DNA of 45,276 nt from Atlanticothrix silvestris CENA357 (GCF_016056295.1 NZ_JAECZB010000097.1:1-45276), one strand, 5' to 3'; shown: positions 9,121 through 19,862, numbered from the stretch's first letter. Notes: generated by a model from the sequence alone, not told the origin. Numbers and translations are program-made.

Positions 9121-9178
9121 ACTAGTCAGTGGTCAGTAGTCAATAGCAACTAACAACTGACAACCAACAACTGACAAT
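9121..9178. repeat. 7-mer tandem repeats (CAGTGGT / AACTGAC type)
   Basis: Degenerate heptamers (GTCAGTG, GTCAGTA, then AACTGACAACCAACAACTGACA) fill the gap between the Fe-S carrier gene and the TPR gene. They are short tandemly repeated sequences of the cyanobacterial type, with no coding potential. Confidence 0.7.
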
Positions 9179-9179
9179 A

Positions 9180-9536
9180 TTACACCCCAAATGACTTGCC
9201 GCAACCGCAGGTTTGAGAGGCATTGGGGTTGGTGAACTGAAAACCACCACCAATCATGGCATCGTTATAATCAAGCATTAAGCCATAAAGATAAAGTAAG
9301 CTTTTGCGATCGCTCACAATTTGGAAGCCATCATAATCAAAAACTTCATCTTCAGGGGTGATCTTGCTGGCATCTTCAAAGTCCATCATATAAGACATCC
9401 CAGAACAGCCGCCTTGTCTAACTCCTACCCGTAAGCAGAAGTCTGTACCTTGCTTGTCCCGGAGGAATTTTACTTGGCGTAAAGCTGCTTCGCTCAACAG
9501 AATGCCGCGTTGTTGAGACTGAGTTGCTTGTGTCAT
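9180..9536 (-). CDS. A-type iron-sulfur cluster carrier (IscA/SufA/HesB family)
   Basis: A 118-residue protein with the three conserved cysteines of the A-type carriers, C44 in GGCSGMSY and the C-terminal pair C110/C112 in CGCGKSF. The tail and length match the IscA/SufA class, which binds Fe-S clusters or iron and passes clusters to apo-proteins. No other suf or isc genes are next to it. I cannot separate SufA from IscA by reading alone, so no symbol is given. Confidence 0.9.
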   Translation of the reverse strand: MTQATQSQQRGILLSEAALRQVKFLRDKQGTDFCLRVGVRQGGCSGMSYMMDFEDASKITPEDEVFDYDGFQIVSDRKSLLYLYGLMLDYNDAMIGGGFQFTNPNASQTCGCGKSFGV

Positions 9537-9872
9537 TTGCTTTTTAAACTCCTTAAATTCTCTGAATGAGTACCCTATCTAGAGCCAACGCTAAACCTTG
9601 CCCCTGAGTTGTTCTTGGGGTTTTTATATCTATTCTAGCGACAATTGATGTTACTAATGGCCAAATTGTAAACACTCGCTTCAAAGCAGGCCAAGGTTTT
9701 TATTCTAGAATTGAGAAACTCGGTGTGTTTAGAGATTCGGTATTCTTGGAGTTCCGGCTTTGTAGAAGCCTGAGTCGCAACTACTCTTCAGGTGCAGCCA
9801 GGAAAATTCTATCCGAGGCTAGTCATTCCCAAAACTCTACTTTCAAATAGCTTCTTTTGATTAACTTACTCT
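9537..9872. other. Divergent promoter region
   Basis: 336 bases between the leftward Fe-S carrier gene and the rightward acidic-protein gene. The DNA must hold both promoters. A weak CCCC/GGGG pairing occurs near 9601-9620, but no clear operator or -35/-10 pair stands out. Confidence 0.4.
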
Positions 9873-11507
9873 ATGACAAGTTTTAATCGCTCTACCAGTC
9901 GTCGGTTGAAGAAACTAACTCAAATTCCTTCTGTATGGGAGGGCGATCGCCGTCCAATGTCATCGTCACAAACGCTGCATTCAGATTCAGAGGCAAAGGG
10001 CGAATGTATTCTTTGGGTGGATGGCTCACAAGGTATCGTTCGGGGAATGGACGTGGTAGCTCCAGAAACAGGCCCAGAGGCAATTGTTCGCACTTTAATG
10101 CGAGCAATGGAACATCCCCACAGTCCGGCCAAGGCGGCTAGACCCCAAAAAATTGTGGTGAAAGACCGTGAGATCCAATTTTATCTGCGTGGCGTACTGC
10201 AAGATTTGGATATCACTATTGACTATGCACCAGAATTGCCTTTAATTGATGAACTGTTTCGCGGGTTTGCCGAAATTCTCGACAGCCAAATTCCCGATTT
10301 ACCTCCACAATACGCAGAAGCCTTGCGAGACAAAGCTTATGCCATTTGGCAAGCTGCTCCTTGGGAGTTTTTGGAAGAACATCAAATTTTATCAATAGAG
10401 ATCAATAAGTGGGATGTTGGTACACTTTATGCCTCGGTTATGGGAATGCTGGGGATGGAGCATGGAATTTTATTTTATCGCTCAGAAGATTCTCTCAAGC
10501 GGTTTCGAGCAGCAGTTTTACAAGATGACGAATCTCAAGGGCGTTTAGAAGAAGCTTTTCTCAAACAAGATTGCCTATTTTTGACTTTTGAGCGTGCAGA
10601 TGATACCGACGAGGATGAGGATGAAGCTGGCGATTTAGCAGATTTACCCTTAGCAGAGATTGACCCAACCTTCGGTAATATCCATCCCTTAGAAGGGCTA
10701 AGATCTGTTTTATACGATGAAGAGGCGCTAGTTATCTTTGTAGCTTTAGAAAGTCTTTGCCGCTTTATCCGCGATTATCGTCGCCAGCTTTACAAAGACG
10801 CATTCCCTGGTGTTAGCCGTCGTTATCGCATTTCTTCTCCTGAATTAGATCAAACAACCAAATTGGTGTCTGTAACTGTTTCTACCATGCCAAACTTGGC
10901 AGCGGAATTAGAAGAAATGGCAGGCTTTGGTACTCAAGAGCCAGAATTGGGGGAGGAGGTTTTCCCGATATCGCGTTCCTTACGAGATGACTTGATACCA
11001 GAAGACTCTTTCCTCAGCTTAGGAGTAGTGTCTTGGGAGATGCTGGAGTACTTGCGTAAAGGAGTTTCATCTCATCAAGTCTATGAAATTAAACCAGTGG
11101 GCGACGGATTGCCAGTAATTTTGATTCAAACCTCCCGTCCTAAAGCTAAAACTGTAATTGAAAATATTGAAGCAGCTGGTGGACTCAAAGCAATTTGCTT
11201 TAATCCAGGTGCTGATCCGTTTGACGGCGATCGCTATGATCTAGGTTTATTGCAAACTCAAAACGACGAGTTGTTTCTGTTCGGCGAATTTTTAGATGAT
11301 GACCCCATTCATGTAGAAGCTCGCAAAAAATGGAATCAGCGGTGTAAAAATACTAAGGGCTGCTGTGGCTTAATCATCGCTAAAGGACTAACGGGAGCTT
11401 CCCGTGGAAATCCCCAACCACGAGATATGATGGCTCTGTTTGAAGCGCGATCGCTTTCACCCAAAGATTTAGGTCTCGGTACTCTCCAACTCATGCCTCA
11501 ACTTTAA
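9873..11507 (+). CDS. Large conserved cyanobacterial protein of unknown function (DUF6930-like)
   Basis: A 544-residue soluble, acidic protein with no signal peptide or membrane helix. The N-terminal part contains WVDGSQG, MDVVAPETGPEA and MEHPHSPAKAARPQK, a pattern I associate with the uncharacterised cyanobacterial DUF6930 family. An Asp/Glu-rich segment at about residues 243-255 (TDEDEDEAG) looks like a flexible linker. Cysteines near the C-terminus (RCKNTKGCCG) might bind metal. The gene is monocistronic and is followed by a strong terminator. The family name is from memory and the function is unknown. Confidence 0.75.
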   Translation: MTSFNRSTSRRLKKLTQIPSVWEGDRRPMSSSQTLHSDSEAKGECILWVDGSQGIVRGMDVVAPETGPEAIVRTLMRAMEHPHSPAKAARPQKIVVKDREIQFYLRGVLQDLDITIDYAPELPLIDELFRGFAEILDSQIPDLPPQYAEALRDKAYAIWQAAPWEFLEEHQILSIEINKWDVGTLYASVMGMLGMEHGILFYRSEDSLKRFRAAVLQDDESQGRLEEAFLKQDCLFLTFERADDTDEDEDEAGDLADLPLAEIDPTFGNIHPLEGLRSVLYDEEALVIFVALESLCRFIRDYRRQLYKDAFPGVSRRYRISSPELDQTTKLVSVTVSTMPNLAAELEEMAGFGTQEPELGEEVFPISRSLRDDLIPEDSFLSLGVVSWEMLEYLRKGVSSHQVYEIKPVGDGLPVILIQTSRPKAKTVIENIEAAGGLKAICFNPGADPFDGDRYDLGLLQTQNDELFLFGEFLDDDPIHVEARKKWNQRCKNTKGCCGLIIAKGLTGASRGNPQPRDMMALFEARSLSPKDLGLGTLQLMPQL

Positions 11508-11526
11508 TTAGCATAAAATCCATCCA

Positions 11527-11559
11527 AAACCACAGATTTGGGTAAATCTGTGGTTTTTT
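11527..11559 (+). terminator. Rho-independent terminator after the 544-aa gene
   Basis: AAACCACAGATTT and AAATCTGTGGTTT form a perfect 13-bp stem with a GGGT loop, running into a short T-run (TTTTTT overlaps the stem end). It begins 20 bases after the stop codon, so it most probably ends that transcript. Confidence 0.9.
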
Positions 11560-12714
11560 AGCACTAACAGCTTGCTTAGTAGGAAATTTTGAGCATTACA
11601 ATCATCATTTTATTTGTATTTTCAAATTGCTGTAATCTTTGAACACAATTCATTTCAGATCTAGAAAGAAAATAGTATTTCGGTAATGTGCATAGACGAT
11701 TTGGAGTAAATTGCCTATGCATTGCCTGTGATCCCAAAATTAATTTACTGAAAGTTCATGAAGTAAGTATATTTTTTATGATTGGCTCCTAACTATTTAG
11801 TTAAACTAAGTGAATCAAAAGCAGCACAATATCTAACAAACCAGAAGTAATTAATTATTTGTTTATCTTTATTGCAATCTAACTAAGTGGAATATATTAT
11901 TTTTTGATGTTTATCTGATTGTCTATTCTTTTATTTGTCAATACTTTTAACAAAAACTTTAGACAAATAATTTTATTCTTCATGTTGTTATTATAAAAGA
12001 CAAAATTCTACAGGTTTAGTCTTTAAATAAAGATTACTTAAAGCTTGTATTTTTTGGCTATAATAGCTTTACGCAAGAAATTTAGGCGAATATTTATTGG
12101 GCAAATGACTATATTAGGAGACTCACAAAAATTATTTTTGGTTAATTCTACTTTACAAATTACAAACACAATAAAATTTGTTCAAAAATAATAGACACAG
12201 TATTTATACAATTTCCCGTGACTGATTGTGATAATCAAACAAACTCACGCTGAGTTTTAAATTCTATAGTGTTTGCCACAAAATAAAAAACTACTCCTAG
12301 CATTTCATAATGTCAAATAAATCAGTATAAAAAATTGATGTAAGGCTAAACTAATACTATTATAAATACATGTATCTGGCCATAAATTGAGTGGATAAAA
12401 ATAATTTAAAATAAGCACATAAACCTTGCAATATAAATAAAATAGCTATTATCCAGTTCTAAGTTAGGTAAGTATTACAGATATCCAAATGGTTAAAAGA
12501 AATACTCATTTTTAATCTGGGACGGAAACTCATGCATTTAGAAAGTTCTAATTTACATCAGTAGCGAGATTAAAAGTTCAGACTATTTTTGTTTTTTTAG
12601 AAAATTTTATTAAGAGACTTTAATAGTTGCAATATGGAGGTTGATGTATTTATTACCGAAAGTTAACTATTTTTACTGCCACAATAGCAATCCCTTTCTT
12701 ATATTTAGTAAAAA
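11560..12714. other. Large AT-rich region without recognised genes
   Basis: More than 1.1 kb of strongly AT-rich DNA. No reading frame above about 30 codons looks coding on either strand, and no tRNA-like or conserved RNA structure was recognised. It could hold long 5' leaders, a small RNA or decayed sequence. HIP1 sites, common in the rest of the window, are absent from it. Confidence 0.5.
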
Positions 12715-12804
12715 ATGATTAACAATTTGACAAATCAGGCATTTTTAGTATCAGTGGCATTACTTGTGTTATTGACACAAACTCTGATAATCTTATCGTC
12801 TTAA
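12715..12804 (+). CDS. Candidate 29-aa single-helix membrane peptide
   Basis: ATG to TAA encodes 29 residues, starting MINNLTNQ and then almost entirely hydrophobic (about residues 9-27), a plausible single transmembrane helix. It lies 53 bases before the ribbon-helix-helix gene on the same strand. It has no Shine-Dalgarno sequence and matches none of the small photosystem, cytochrome b6f or NDH subunits that I can recall. In AT-rich DNA such a frame could arise by chance. Confidence 0.2.
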   Translation: MINNLTNQAFLVSVALLVLLTQTLIILSS

Positions 12805-12857
12805 TGTTGAGTTAATTGTTTTTTTGATAGTGTTAACATACAGCAAATAGCATAATA

Positions 12858-13028
12858 ATGACTAATAAAAAGTGGGCCGTAAAACGTATCACTGTGAATT
12901 TAGCAGCACAGGAAGCAGAAAAACTGGATAAATATTGTCAGCAAACAGGTAGACCTGCAACTGATGTTATTCGTGAGCTAATTAGAGGATTACCTGTATC
13001 TGACGATAATAAGGAAGGAGATAGATAG
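12858..13028 (+). CDS. Ribbon-helix-helix (CopG-like) DNA-binding protein
   Basis: A 56-residue protein. A basic N-terminus and a beta-strand (KRITVNL) are followed by a helix (AAQEAEKLDKYCQQTG), a turn (RPATD) and a second helix (VIRELIRGL). This is the ribbon-helix-helix layout of CopG/Arc-type repressors, which bind DNA as dimers through the strand. No toxin partner is adjacent, so it is more likely a stand-alone regulator than an antitoxin. The downstream gene is zds, 285 bases away; a regulatory link is only a possibility. Confidence 0.7.
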   Translation: MTNKKWAVKRITVNLAAQEAEKLDKYCQQTGRPATDVIRELIRGLPVSDDNKEGDR

Positions 13029-13105
13029 AGAAGTAATTTTTACAGCGTCACGGTTCATGGTTTTTTTAACCAAGAAATATTTATGATGCTTTTTGAGTGT
13101 AGTTT

Positions 13106-13154
13106 AGCTGACTAGAGGTTGTGTCTCAATACACAAATTTGTTGCTAGTCAGCT
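13106..13154. repeat. Inverted repeat upstream of zds
   Basis: AGCTGACTAG and CTAGTCAGCT are perfect 10-base arms about 29 bases apart. An inner TGTGT...ACACA pair lies between them. Together they could form a long interrupted hairpin after the ribbon-helix-helix gene. No T-run follows. It could be a weak terminator or a protein-binding site. Confidence 0.4.
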
Positions 13155-13313
13155 GATTCAGTCATCAGGATTAAAAGGAGTCATAAAAGCAAATTTATAA
13201 CCAGAAAACATACCACTTTTGTGAATCTACATATTTGTAGACTTAATTATGAGTAGCAAATTCCGACACTAACCCAGTTACAATCTGTAAAGAAACTGAA
13301 AAGGAAAGACGGA

Positions 13314-14753
13314 ATGCGTGTTGCAATCGTGGGGGCGGGATTGGCTGGGCTAGCAACCGCTGTAGATTTAGCTGATGCTGGCTGTGAAGTCCACATTTTT
13401 GAGTCCCGTCCATTTGTAGGTGGTAAAGTCGGCAGTTGGATTGATGGAGATGGCAACCACATTGAAATGGGGTTGCACGTATTTTTTGGGTGCTACTACC
13501 AACTGTTTGACTTAATGGATAAAGTGGGGGCATTGTCGAATTTACGCCTTAAAGAACATACCCACACTTTTGTTAACAAAGGGGGGCGTACTGGTGCTTT
13601 AGATTTCCGCTTCTTCACAGGAGCGCCTTTTAATGGGTTAAAAGCATTTTTTACTACTTCTCAACTTTCTTTGCAAGATAAAATTCAAAATGCGATCGCC
13701 TTGGGTACTAGTCCCATAGTTCGAGGGTTGGTAGATTTCAAAGGCGCAATGAAAACTATTCGCGATTTAGATAAAATTAGCTTTGCTGATTGGTTTCGCA
13801 GTCATGGCGGTAGCGATGGTAGCATTAAACGCTTATGGAACCCCATTGCTTACGCTTTAGGATTTATCGATTGCGACAATATTTCTGCCCGTTGTATGTT
13901 GACAATATTTCAGTTTTTTGCGGTTAGAACTGAAGCTTCTATACTGCGAATGCTGGAAGGTTCCCCTGATGTATATTTACATAAGCCCATCCTGCAATAT
14001 CTAGAAGCACGGGGCACTAAAATTTACACTCGCCGACAAGTGCGAGAAATTCAGTTTACTGAAGAAGGCGAAAAAACTCACGTGACTGGTATAGTAGTTG
14101 CGGAAGGTGACACGACAGAGATTATCACTGCTGATGCTTATGTATGCGCCTGTGATATCCCAGGAATCCAGCGTGTTTTACCCCAAGAATGGCGTAAGTG
14201 GTCAGAATTTGACAATATTTACAAGTTAGATGCCGTTCCAGTCGCTACAGTACAGTTGAGATTTGATGGTTGGGTGACGGAACTGCAAGATGGAGAGAAG
14301 CGCAAACAACTTGATCATGCGGTGGGAATAGATAATTTGCTGTATACCGCGGATGCAGACTTCTCTTGTTTTGCTGATCTGGCTTTGACTAGCCCCAGTA
14401 ATTTTTATCGCCAAGGACAAGGCTCTTTGTTGCAATTGGTGTTGACACCAGGAGATCCATTTATTAAACAAAGTAATGAAGCGATCGCCCAGCATGTCCT
14501 CAAGCAAGTACATGAACTGTTCCCCTCATCGCGAGAACTGAATATGACTTGGTACAACGTGGTGAAATTAGCTCAGTCTCTCTACCGAGAAGCACCGGGA
14601 ATGGATGTATACCGTCCTAATCAAAAAACACCAGTACCTAATTTCTTCTTAGCAGGTAGTTATACTCAGCAAGACTATATTGATAGTATGGAAGGGGCAA
14701 CAATTTCGGGACGGCGTGCAGCAAAAGTCATCCTAGAGAATATCAAGCAATAG
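13314..14753 (+). CDS. zds: zeta-Carotene desaturase
   Basis: A 479-residue FAD-dependent desaturase of the plant/cyanobacterial CrtP/CrtQ type. It converts zeta-carotene through neurosporene to lycopene at the membrane. The N-terminal dinucleotide-binding motif [10 protein letters not shown] is followed by an Glu-Ser FAD-ribose site and GGKVGSW. The segment [18 protein letters not shown] and the C-terminal [18 protein letters not shown] are strongly characteristic of ZDS rather than phytoene desaturase. The start is supported by AAGGAAAG just upstream. An SRPBCC protein gene follows 49 bases downstream and is probably co-transcribed. Confidence 0.95.
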   Translation: MRVAIVGAGLAGLATAVDLADAGCEVHIFESRPFVGGKVGSWIDGDGNHIEMGLHVFFGCYYQLFDLMDKVGALSNLRLKEHTHTFVNKGGRTGALDFRFFTGAPFNGLKAFFTTSQLSLQDKIQNAIALGTSPIVRGLVDFKGAMKTIRDLDKISFADWFRSHGGSDGSIKRLWNPIAYALGFIDCDNISARCMLTIFQFFAVRTEASILRMLEGSPDVYLHKPILQYLEARGTKIYTRRQVREIQFTEEGEKTHVTGIVVAEGDTTEIITADAYVCACDIPGIQRVLPQEWRKWSEFDNIYKLDAVPVATVQLRFDGWVTELQDGEKRKQLDHAVGIDNLLYTADADFSCFADLALTSPSNFYRQGQGSLLQLVLTPGDPFIKQSNEAIAQHVLKQVHELFPSSRELNMTWYNVVKLAQSLYREAPGMDVYRPNQKTPVPNFFLAGSYTQQDYIDSMEGATISGRRAAKVILENIKQ

Positions 14754-14802
14754 CACTAAAGGCTGCGATCGTTTATCCATACAATCTCAAATTTAAAATA
14801 GA

Positions 14803-15249
14803 ATGGCAGACTGGTTAGAGCATAGTGTGCAGGTAGAAGTAGAAGCTCCTATAGAGTTAGTATGGAGCCTCTGGTCTGACTTGGAGCAAATGCCCCGTTG
14901 GATGAAGTGGATCGATTCAGTGAAGATTCCACCAGATAATCCAGAAATTTCTCTTTGGAAACTTAGTACTGGTGGGCTAGATTTTACCTGGAAATCTCGC
15001 ATCCTCAAAGTTATTCCCAATCAAATTATTCAATGGAAATCGGTTGATGGTTTGCCAAATCAGGGAGCGATTCGCTTCTATGATCGCCACGGTAGTAGTA
15101 TTGTCAAAATGACTATTTCTTATGCTATCCCTGGCTTTATTGGCAAACTCATGGATAACTTGTTTTTGGGACGGGTGGTGGAATCAACTCTTCTGGCTGA
15201 CTTGGAAAGGTTTAAAGAATACGCTTTGAATATCAAGTCTAATAGCTAA
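14803..15249 (+). CDS. SRPBCC (START/cyclase-like) domain protein
   Basis: A 148-residue soluble protein with the START-like ligand-binding fold signature near its start (VEVEAPIELVWSLWSDLEQMPRWMKWI) and repeated beta-strands ending in a long C-terminal helix. Such proteins bind hydrophobic ligands. It follows zds directly, so a role connected with carotenoids or their membrane environment is a reasonable inference from position, but nothing in the protein proves it. Confidence 0.8.
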   Translation: MADWLEHSVQVEVEAPIELVWSLWSDLEQMPRWMKWIDSVKIPPDNPEISLWKLSTGGLDFTWKSRILKVIPNQIIQWKSVDGLPNQGAIRFYDRHGSSIVKMTISYAIPGFIGKLMDNLFLGRVVESTLLADLERFKEYALNIKSNS

Positions 15250-15619
15250 GGCAGTTGTTTAACTACCGTCGGCAAGTTGGCATGACAAAAAAATTGAACT
15301 TATGCGGCGTTACACACTGTAAATTCGAGGAGTGGATCGCCTGCAAATTCATAAGCAATAATTATAGATTTAAGGCTTCAAATACTAGGTTTATCTCAAC
15401 TAATTATTATTTTGCCTTGAGAAAGCTAATCAGCTGTTTTTAAAGTAATTAATGGATTCGCTTGCGATCGCTATTTTATCCTTTGATTTAGCGAGGCTAC
15501 CCTTATATACATTAATTAGCATACTTGTCAAGTAAAAGTGGCAAGCTAATAATTAAAGCTATCAGCTATCAGCTGTCAGTTAAAAATTTTCAAGCTGACA
15601 ACTGAACGCTGATAGCTAC
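15250..15619. other. Intergenic region with 7-mer repeats and hairpin
   Basis: 370 bases between two convergent genes. The part at 15557-15617 contains AGCTATC-type heptamers whose first copy (AGCTATCAGC) pairs with GCTGATAGCT at the far end, so the repeat can fold back and might act as a terminator for the regulator gene. A 62-codon frame at 15255-15443 is poor in coding features and is not called. Confidence 0.5.
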
Positions 15620-16297
15620 TTAGGCCATTTGATTTTCAATCGCCCACCGAGCTAATTCAGTGCGGTTGTGGAGATTGGTTTTGCCCAACATGTTGGACAC
15701 ATGGCTTTCAACTGTACGCTGACTGACATTTAATTCTTCAGCAATTTCTCGGTTAGCTAAACCCCTAGCTACAAACTGCACTACTTTCAGTTCGGTTGGG
15801 GTTAACTGCACATCAAAGGGTACTTGAATGCGGGAACCGTTTTCTCCTCCTTTAGCTTGGTGTTCTTTCCAGCGGATAGTTTGCTTCAGCGAAGATTCTA
15901 CTTGTGCTACGAGTTCTTCAGGTTCAAAGGGCTTGACCATATATACATCAGCACCTTTATTCAGACCTTTAACTCGGTCTGCACTTTGTCCTTTGGCTGA
16001 AAGGAAGAGAACGGGAATCCAGCCGGTACGTTCGTTTTGCCGGACTTGTTCTACAAAAGTGTATCCGTCCATTTCCGGCATCATCACGTCACAGATGATC
16101 ATGTCTGGAACGTCTTGTTCTAAAACTTCCAGAGCTTCTCGTCCATTTTCCGCAGTGATGACTTCATATCCTCTGAATTCTAAGTAGTCCTTCACCAGCA
16201 AGATGAGGTTAGGGTCATCATCAATCAATAGAAGTCGTTTGTGATCTTTCATGCTGGGCTCTTTCATAGCAGTGGCACTTGTCGCGCTTCGGTCCAT
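15620..16297 (-). CDS. NarL/LuxR-type response regulator, Rre1 (Ycf29)-like
   Basis: A two-domain response regulator of about 225 residues. The receiver domain has the acidic pair in LIDDDPN, phospho-acceptor D70 in IICDVMMPEMDGY, a Ser in FLSAKG and Lys in VKPFEPEEL. The C-terminal LuxR helix-turn-helix reads LTPTELKVVQFVARGLANREIAEEL and SQRTVESHVSNML. Overall sequence resembles Rre1/Ycf29, the conserved cyanobacterial and red-algal chloroplast NarL regulator tied to heat-shock gene control. It sits divergent to groESL here. The first ATG is at 16297; ATGs at 16267 and 16252 (MKDHKRLLLIDDD) are equally possible starts. Confidence 0.85.
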   Translation of the reverse strand: MDRSATSATAMKEPSMKDHKRLLLIDDDPNLILLVKDYLEFRGYEVITAENGREALEVLEQDVPDMIICDVMMPEMDGYTFVEQVRQNERTGWIPVLFLSAKGQSADRVKGLNKGADVYMVKPFEPEELVAQVESSLKQTIRWKEHQAKGGENGSRIQVPFDVQLTPTELKVVQFVARGLANREIAEELNVSQRTVESHVSNMLGKTNLHNRTELARWAIENQMA

Positions 16298-16675
16298 CAA
16301 AGTCTTGAATGGTTATCCTTTATGGTGGATTATTGAGATGTTGTCCTTTTCCCCACTTAACTTGCCTTTGCGTCCTCGAAGTCTCAAAAGTGGTTATTAC
16401 TTTCTATGAGACTACCAGATCATCGGCAAAAGTCCAGTAAGGATACGTAGAGCAGTAGTATTTACAATGCGTTATTATATATCCCTTTGAAAGTGTCGGG
16501 TGAAAAAACACTGATTAAATAATAATCCTTCTAGCTCACAAGTAAGTATTGGCTCAAGATGACCCTAGCTGCAAAACAACCCACACTTTCATTGGCTTAC
16601 TGCTTTACCATATCCTTTGAATGTTAAGCCTCTAGCAAAGTTCACAAGCAAGTAAGGGAGTTTCCGGCAAAAGAT

Positions 16676-16984
16676 GGGTAAAAATATGTATTCTTTAACC
16701 ATCATTATGCCTATCAAGGTTCTTGGATAATCCGCTCAGTAACTTCCGGTTTTGCTTGGCGATACCAGACACCATCCGGGTAAACAACTATTATCGTTCC
16801 AGAACCACAAACTCGCAAGTAATTGGCTTGTTTCTCGGAATGCAAAGGGGAAAGCTGGCTTGCAGCTGACCGAGATCTAGCTTTTTCAGGATTCCCAGGA
16901 TTCTAGACTAGCTTGCTTTAAACAGTTGTTAGTAAATGTCTGGTCAGGACAAATAAAAAGCAAGTTGCTGAATTTTTGCAATTC
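16676..16984 (-). pseudogene. Frameshifted remnant of a (2Fe-2S) ferredoxin-fold protein gene
   Basis: Minus-strand translation gives protein-like segments in successive frames. First comes LLFICPDQTF (about 16960), then ILGILKKLDLGQ (about 16880). Next is QANYLRVCGSGTIIVVYPDGVWYR in an open frame covering 16902-16714 that has no ATG. It ends in AKPEVTERIIQE before a stop. The sequence then seems to continue in another frame as LIGIMMVKEYIF. The VVVYPDGVWY...PE...II.EHL pattern matches the C-terminal half of thioredoxin-like (2Fe-2S) ferredoxin domains. One aligned coding path is lost at three or so positions, so I read it as a decayed gene. Family identity is by pattern memory. Confidence 0.45.
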
Positions 16985-17229
16985 CTAAAGTTTCTACGCA
17001 ATTACTTCAAGGCTTTGTCATTTAGGGATTTAGTAGTTTTAGGGATTTGACGGCTGCACTGGATCACTGTATTGTTACTCATCGAGCGGCTCCCTGATTA
17101 CAGTTCTATAACAATTTCCCCGCTTTGCAAATAAAGTTGACCATATAAAAATATTCGTAACTTACGGAACAGAACCCGAAAATTATCAATAATTAAGTAT
17201 TTGTACTTAAGTAGACCTGCGATCGCCTA

Positions 17230-17245
17230 GTTCGGGAACCCGTAC
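17230..17245 (+). promoter_or_regulatory. K-box upstream of groES
   Basis: GTTCGGGAACCCGTAC fits the published cyanobacterial groE K-box consensus GTTCGG-NNAN-CCNNAC at every fixed position. The K-box is implicated in light and heat induction of groESL independently of HrcA. It lies 40 bases before the CIRCE element and overlaps or abuts the expected promoter. Confidence 0.65.
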
Positions 17246-17284
17246 ACAAGCAATTATTGCTATTACATGCTGCTGTTAGGTAAA

Positions 17285-17311
17285 TTAGCACTCAGGAGTT
17301 GAGAGTGCTAA
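17285..17311 (+). promoter_or_regulatory. CIRCE operator (HrcA binding site)
   Basis: TTAGCACTC and GAGTGCTAA are separated by exactly nine bases, a perfect CIRCE element. HrcA binds this inverted repeat and represses groESL until heat shock. It ends 18 bases before the groES start codon, so it is probably inside the transcribed leader. Confidence 0.97.
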
Positions 17312-17329
17312 CTCTGGAGAAAAATTTTT

Positions 17330-17641
17330 ATGGCAGCTGTATCTCTAAGCGTTTCTACAGTTAAACCTTTGGGCGATCGCGTTTTCGTGAAAGTGAGCGC
17401 CTCTGAGGAAAAGACCGCAGGTGGTTTGTATTTACCCGACACCGCTAAGGAAAAGCCCCAGGTAGGGGAAGTAGTCGCCCTTGGCCCTGGCAGACGTAAC
17501 GACGACGGTAGCCGTCAGGAATTGGAAATTAAAGTCGGCGATAAGGTGTTGTACTCCAAGTACGCTGGCACCGACATTAAGCTCGGCACGGAAGAATATG
17601 TACTGCTTTCTGAAAAAGACATTTTGGCAGTCGTCATCTAA
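17330..17641 (+). CDS. groES: Co-chaperonin GroES
   Basis: A 103-residue Cpn10 protein. It begins with the typical [17 protein letters not shown] strand, includes the mobile loop around [20 protein letters not shown], and has the roof-loop and final strands ending in KDILAVVI. It forms the heptameric lid of GroEL. GGAG lies about ten bases before the ATG. It is the first gene of groES-groEL under CIRCE and K-box control, with a 114-base repeat-containing gap before groEL. Confidence 0.98.
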   Translation: MAAVSLSVSTVKPLGDRVFVKVSASEEKTAGGLYLPDTAKEKPQVGEVVALGPGRRNDDGSRQELEIKVGDKVLYSKYAGTDIKLGTEEYVLLSEKDILAVVI

Positions 17642-17643
17642 TA

Positions 17644-17712
17644 GGGACTAGGGACTAGGGACTAGAAAAAAATTTCCCAATTTTCAATGCCCAATGCCCA
17701 ATGCCCAATGCC
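17644..17712. repeat. Two 7-mer tandem arrays inside the groES-groEL gap
   Basis: GGGACTA is repeated three times perfectly (17644-17664), followed about 20 bases later by CAATGCC four times perfectly (17685-17712). Both have a 7-base period. They lie within the presumed groESL transcript, between the two cistrons, so they are transcribed and untranslated. Confidence 0.9.
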
Positions 17713-17743
17713 CAATTCAAAACAAAATTGACTTACTCTCTGA

Positions 17744-19393
<1,650 letters not shown>

Positions 19394-19415
19394 TATTCTG
19401 TAGTCAGATAAGTTT

Positions 19416-19455
19416 TAAAAACAGCTGCCTTCCTTGTGGAAGCAGCTGTTTTTTT
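19416..19455 (+). terminator. Rho-independent terminator of groESL
   Basis: AAAACAGCTGC(C)TTCC pairs with GGAAGCAGCTGTTTT (one bulged C) around a short TTGT loop, and the hairpin runs into seven or more T residues. It starts about 25 bases after the groEL stop codon. Confidence 0.92.
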
Positions 19456-19496
19456 GTGGGAACCGGGAATATTGCAAAGGTATGAAAATAAAAGTC

Positions 19497-19862
19497 CTAG
19501 ATTTGCTTGCGCTTACAATAATCCCTCAGTCCGAGTTCTGTACATATACCAACTATGATTGCTAGTTCTTCAGACAAAGGCTCAGGTAAATGAGATTTTG
19601 TTAAATAATTAGCTATGAGTCCTAAAGTAGAAGGTAAAGCCATTCTCAGGAATTCATTATCACATACAATTTTTTGATATTGCTCATCTACCAAATTTAA
19701 AACTAAAGTTGAATCTTGCCCACAACGATCCGCTAACTTTGTAATCGCCGCTTCTAAATTTCCTCCACACGACTCAAGAACATTAAGGACATCTAAAACA
19801 CCAGGGTAATTTGAGTATTCACAGCGAAATTTTTTTATTTCTGCAACTGCGACTATAGTCAT
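19497..19862 (-). CDS. Conserved hypothetical protein, 121 aa
   Basis: A soluble, mostly alpha-helical protein with no signal peptide, membrane helix or motif that I recognise. The sequence is balanced and clean (NVLESCGGNLEAAITKLADR; ELAIIVGICTELG). It is convergent with groEL and upstream of nothing on its own strand for about 150 bases. Helical packing and size might suit a small protein-interaction module, but no function is offered. Confidence 0.6.
   Translation of the reverse strand: MTIVAVAEIKKFRCEYSNYPGVLDVLNVLESCGGNLEAAITKLADRCGQDSTLVLNLVDEQYQKIVCDNEFLRMALPSTLGLIANYLTKSHLPEPLSEELAIIVGICTELGLRDYCKRKQI

Noticed and set aside
15255-15443. 62-codon frame after the SRPBCC gene
   Set aside because: Odd composition (rich in Asn, Tyr, Cys and Ser), no upstream ribosome binding site and poor resemblance to any protein.
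15452-15540. 27-codon hydrophobic frame starting MDSLAIAIL
   Set aside because: It is built around a HIP1 site (GCGATCGC reads as an Ala-Ile-Ala-type stretch) and has no ribosome binding site. Chance is the likelier explanation.
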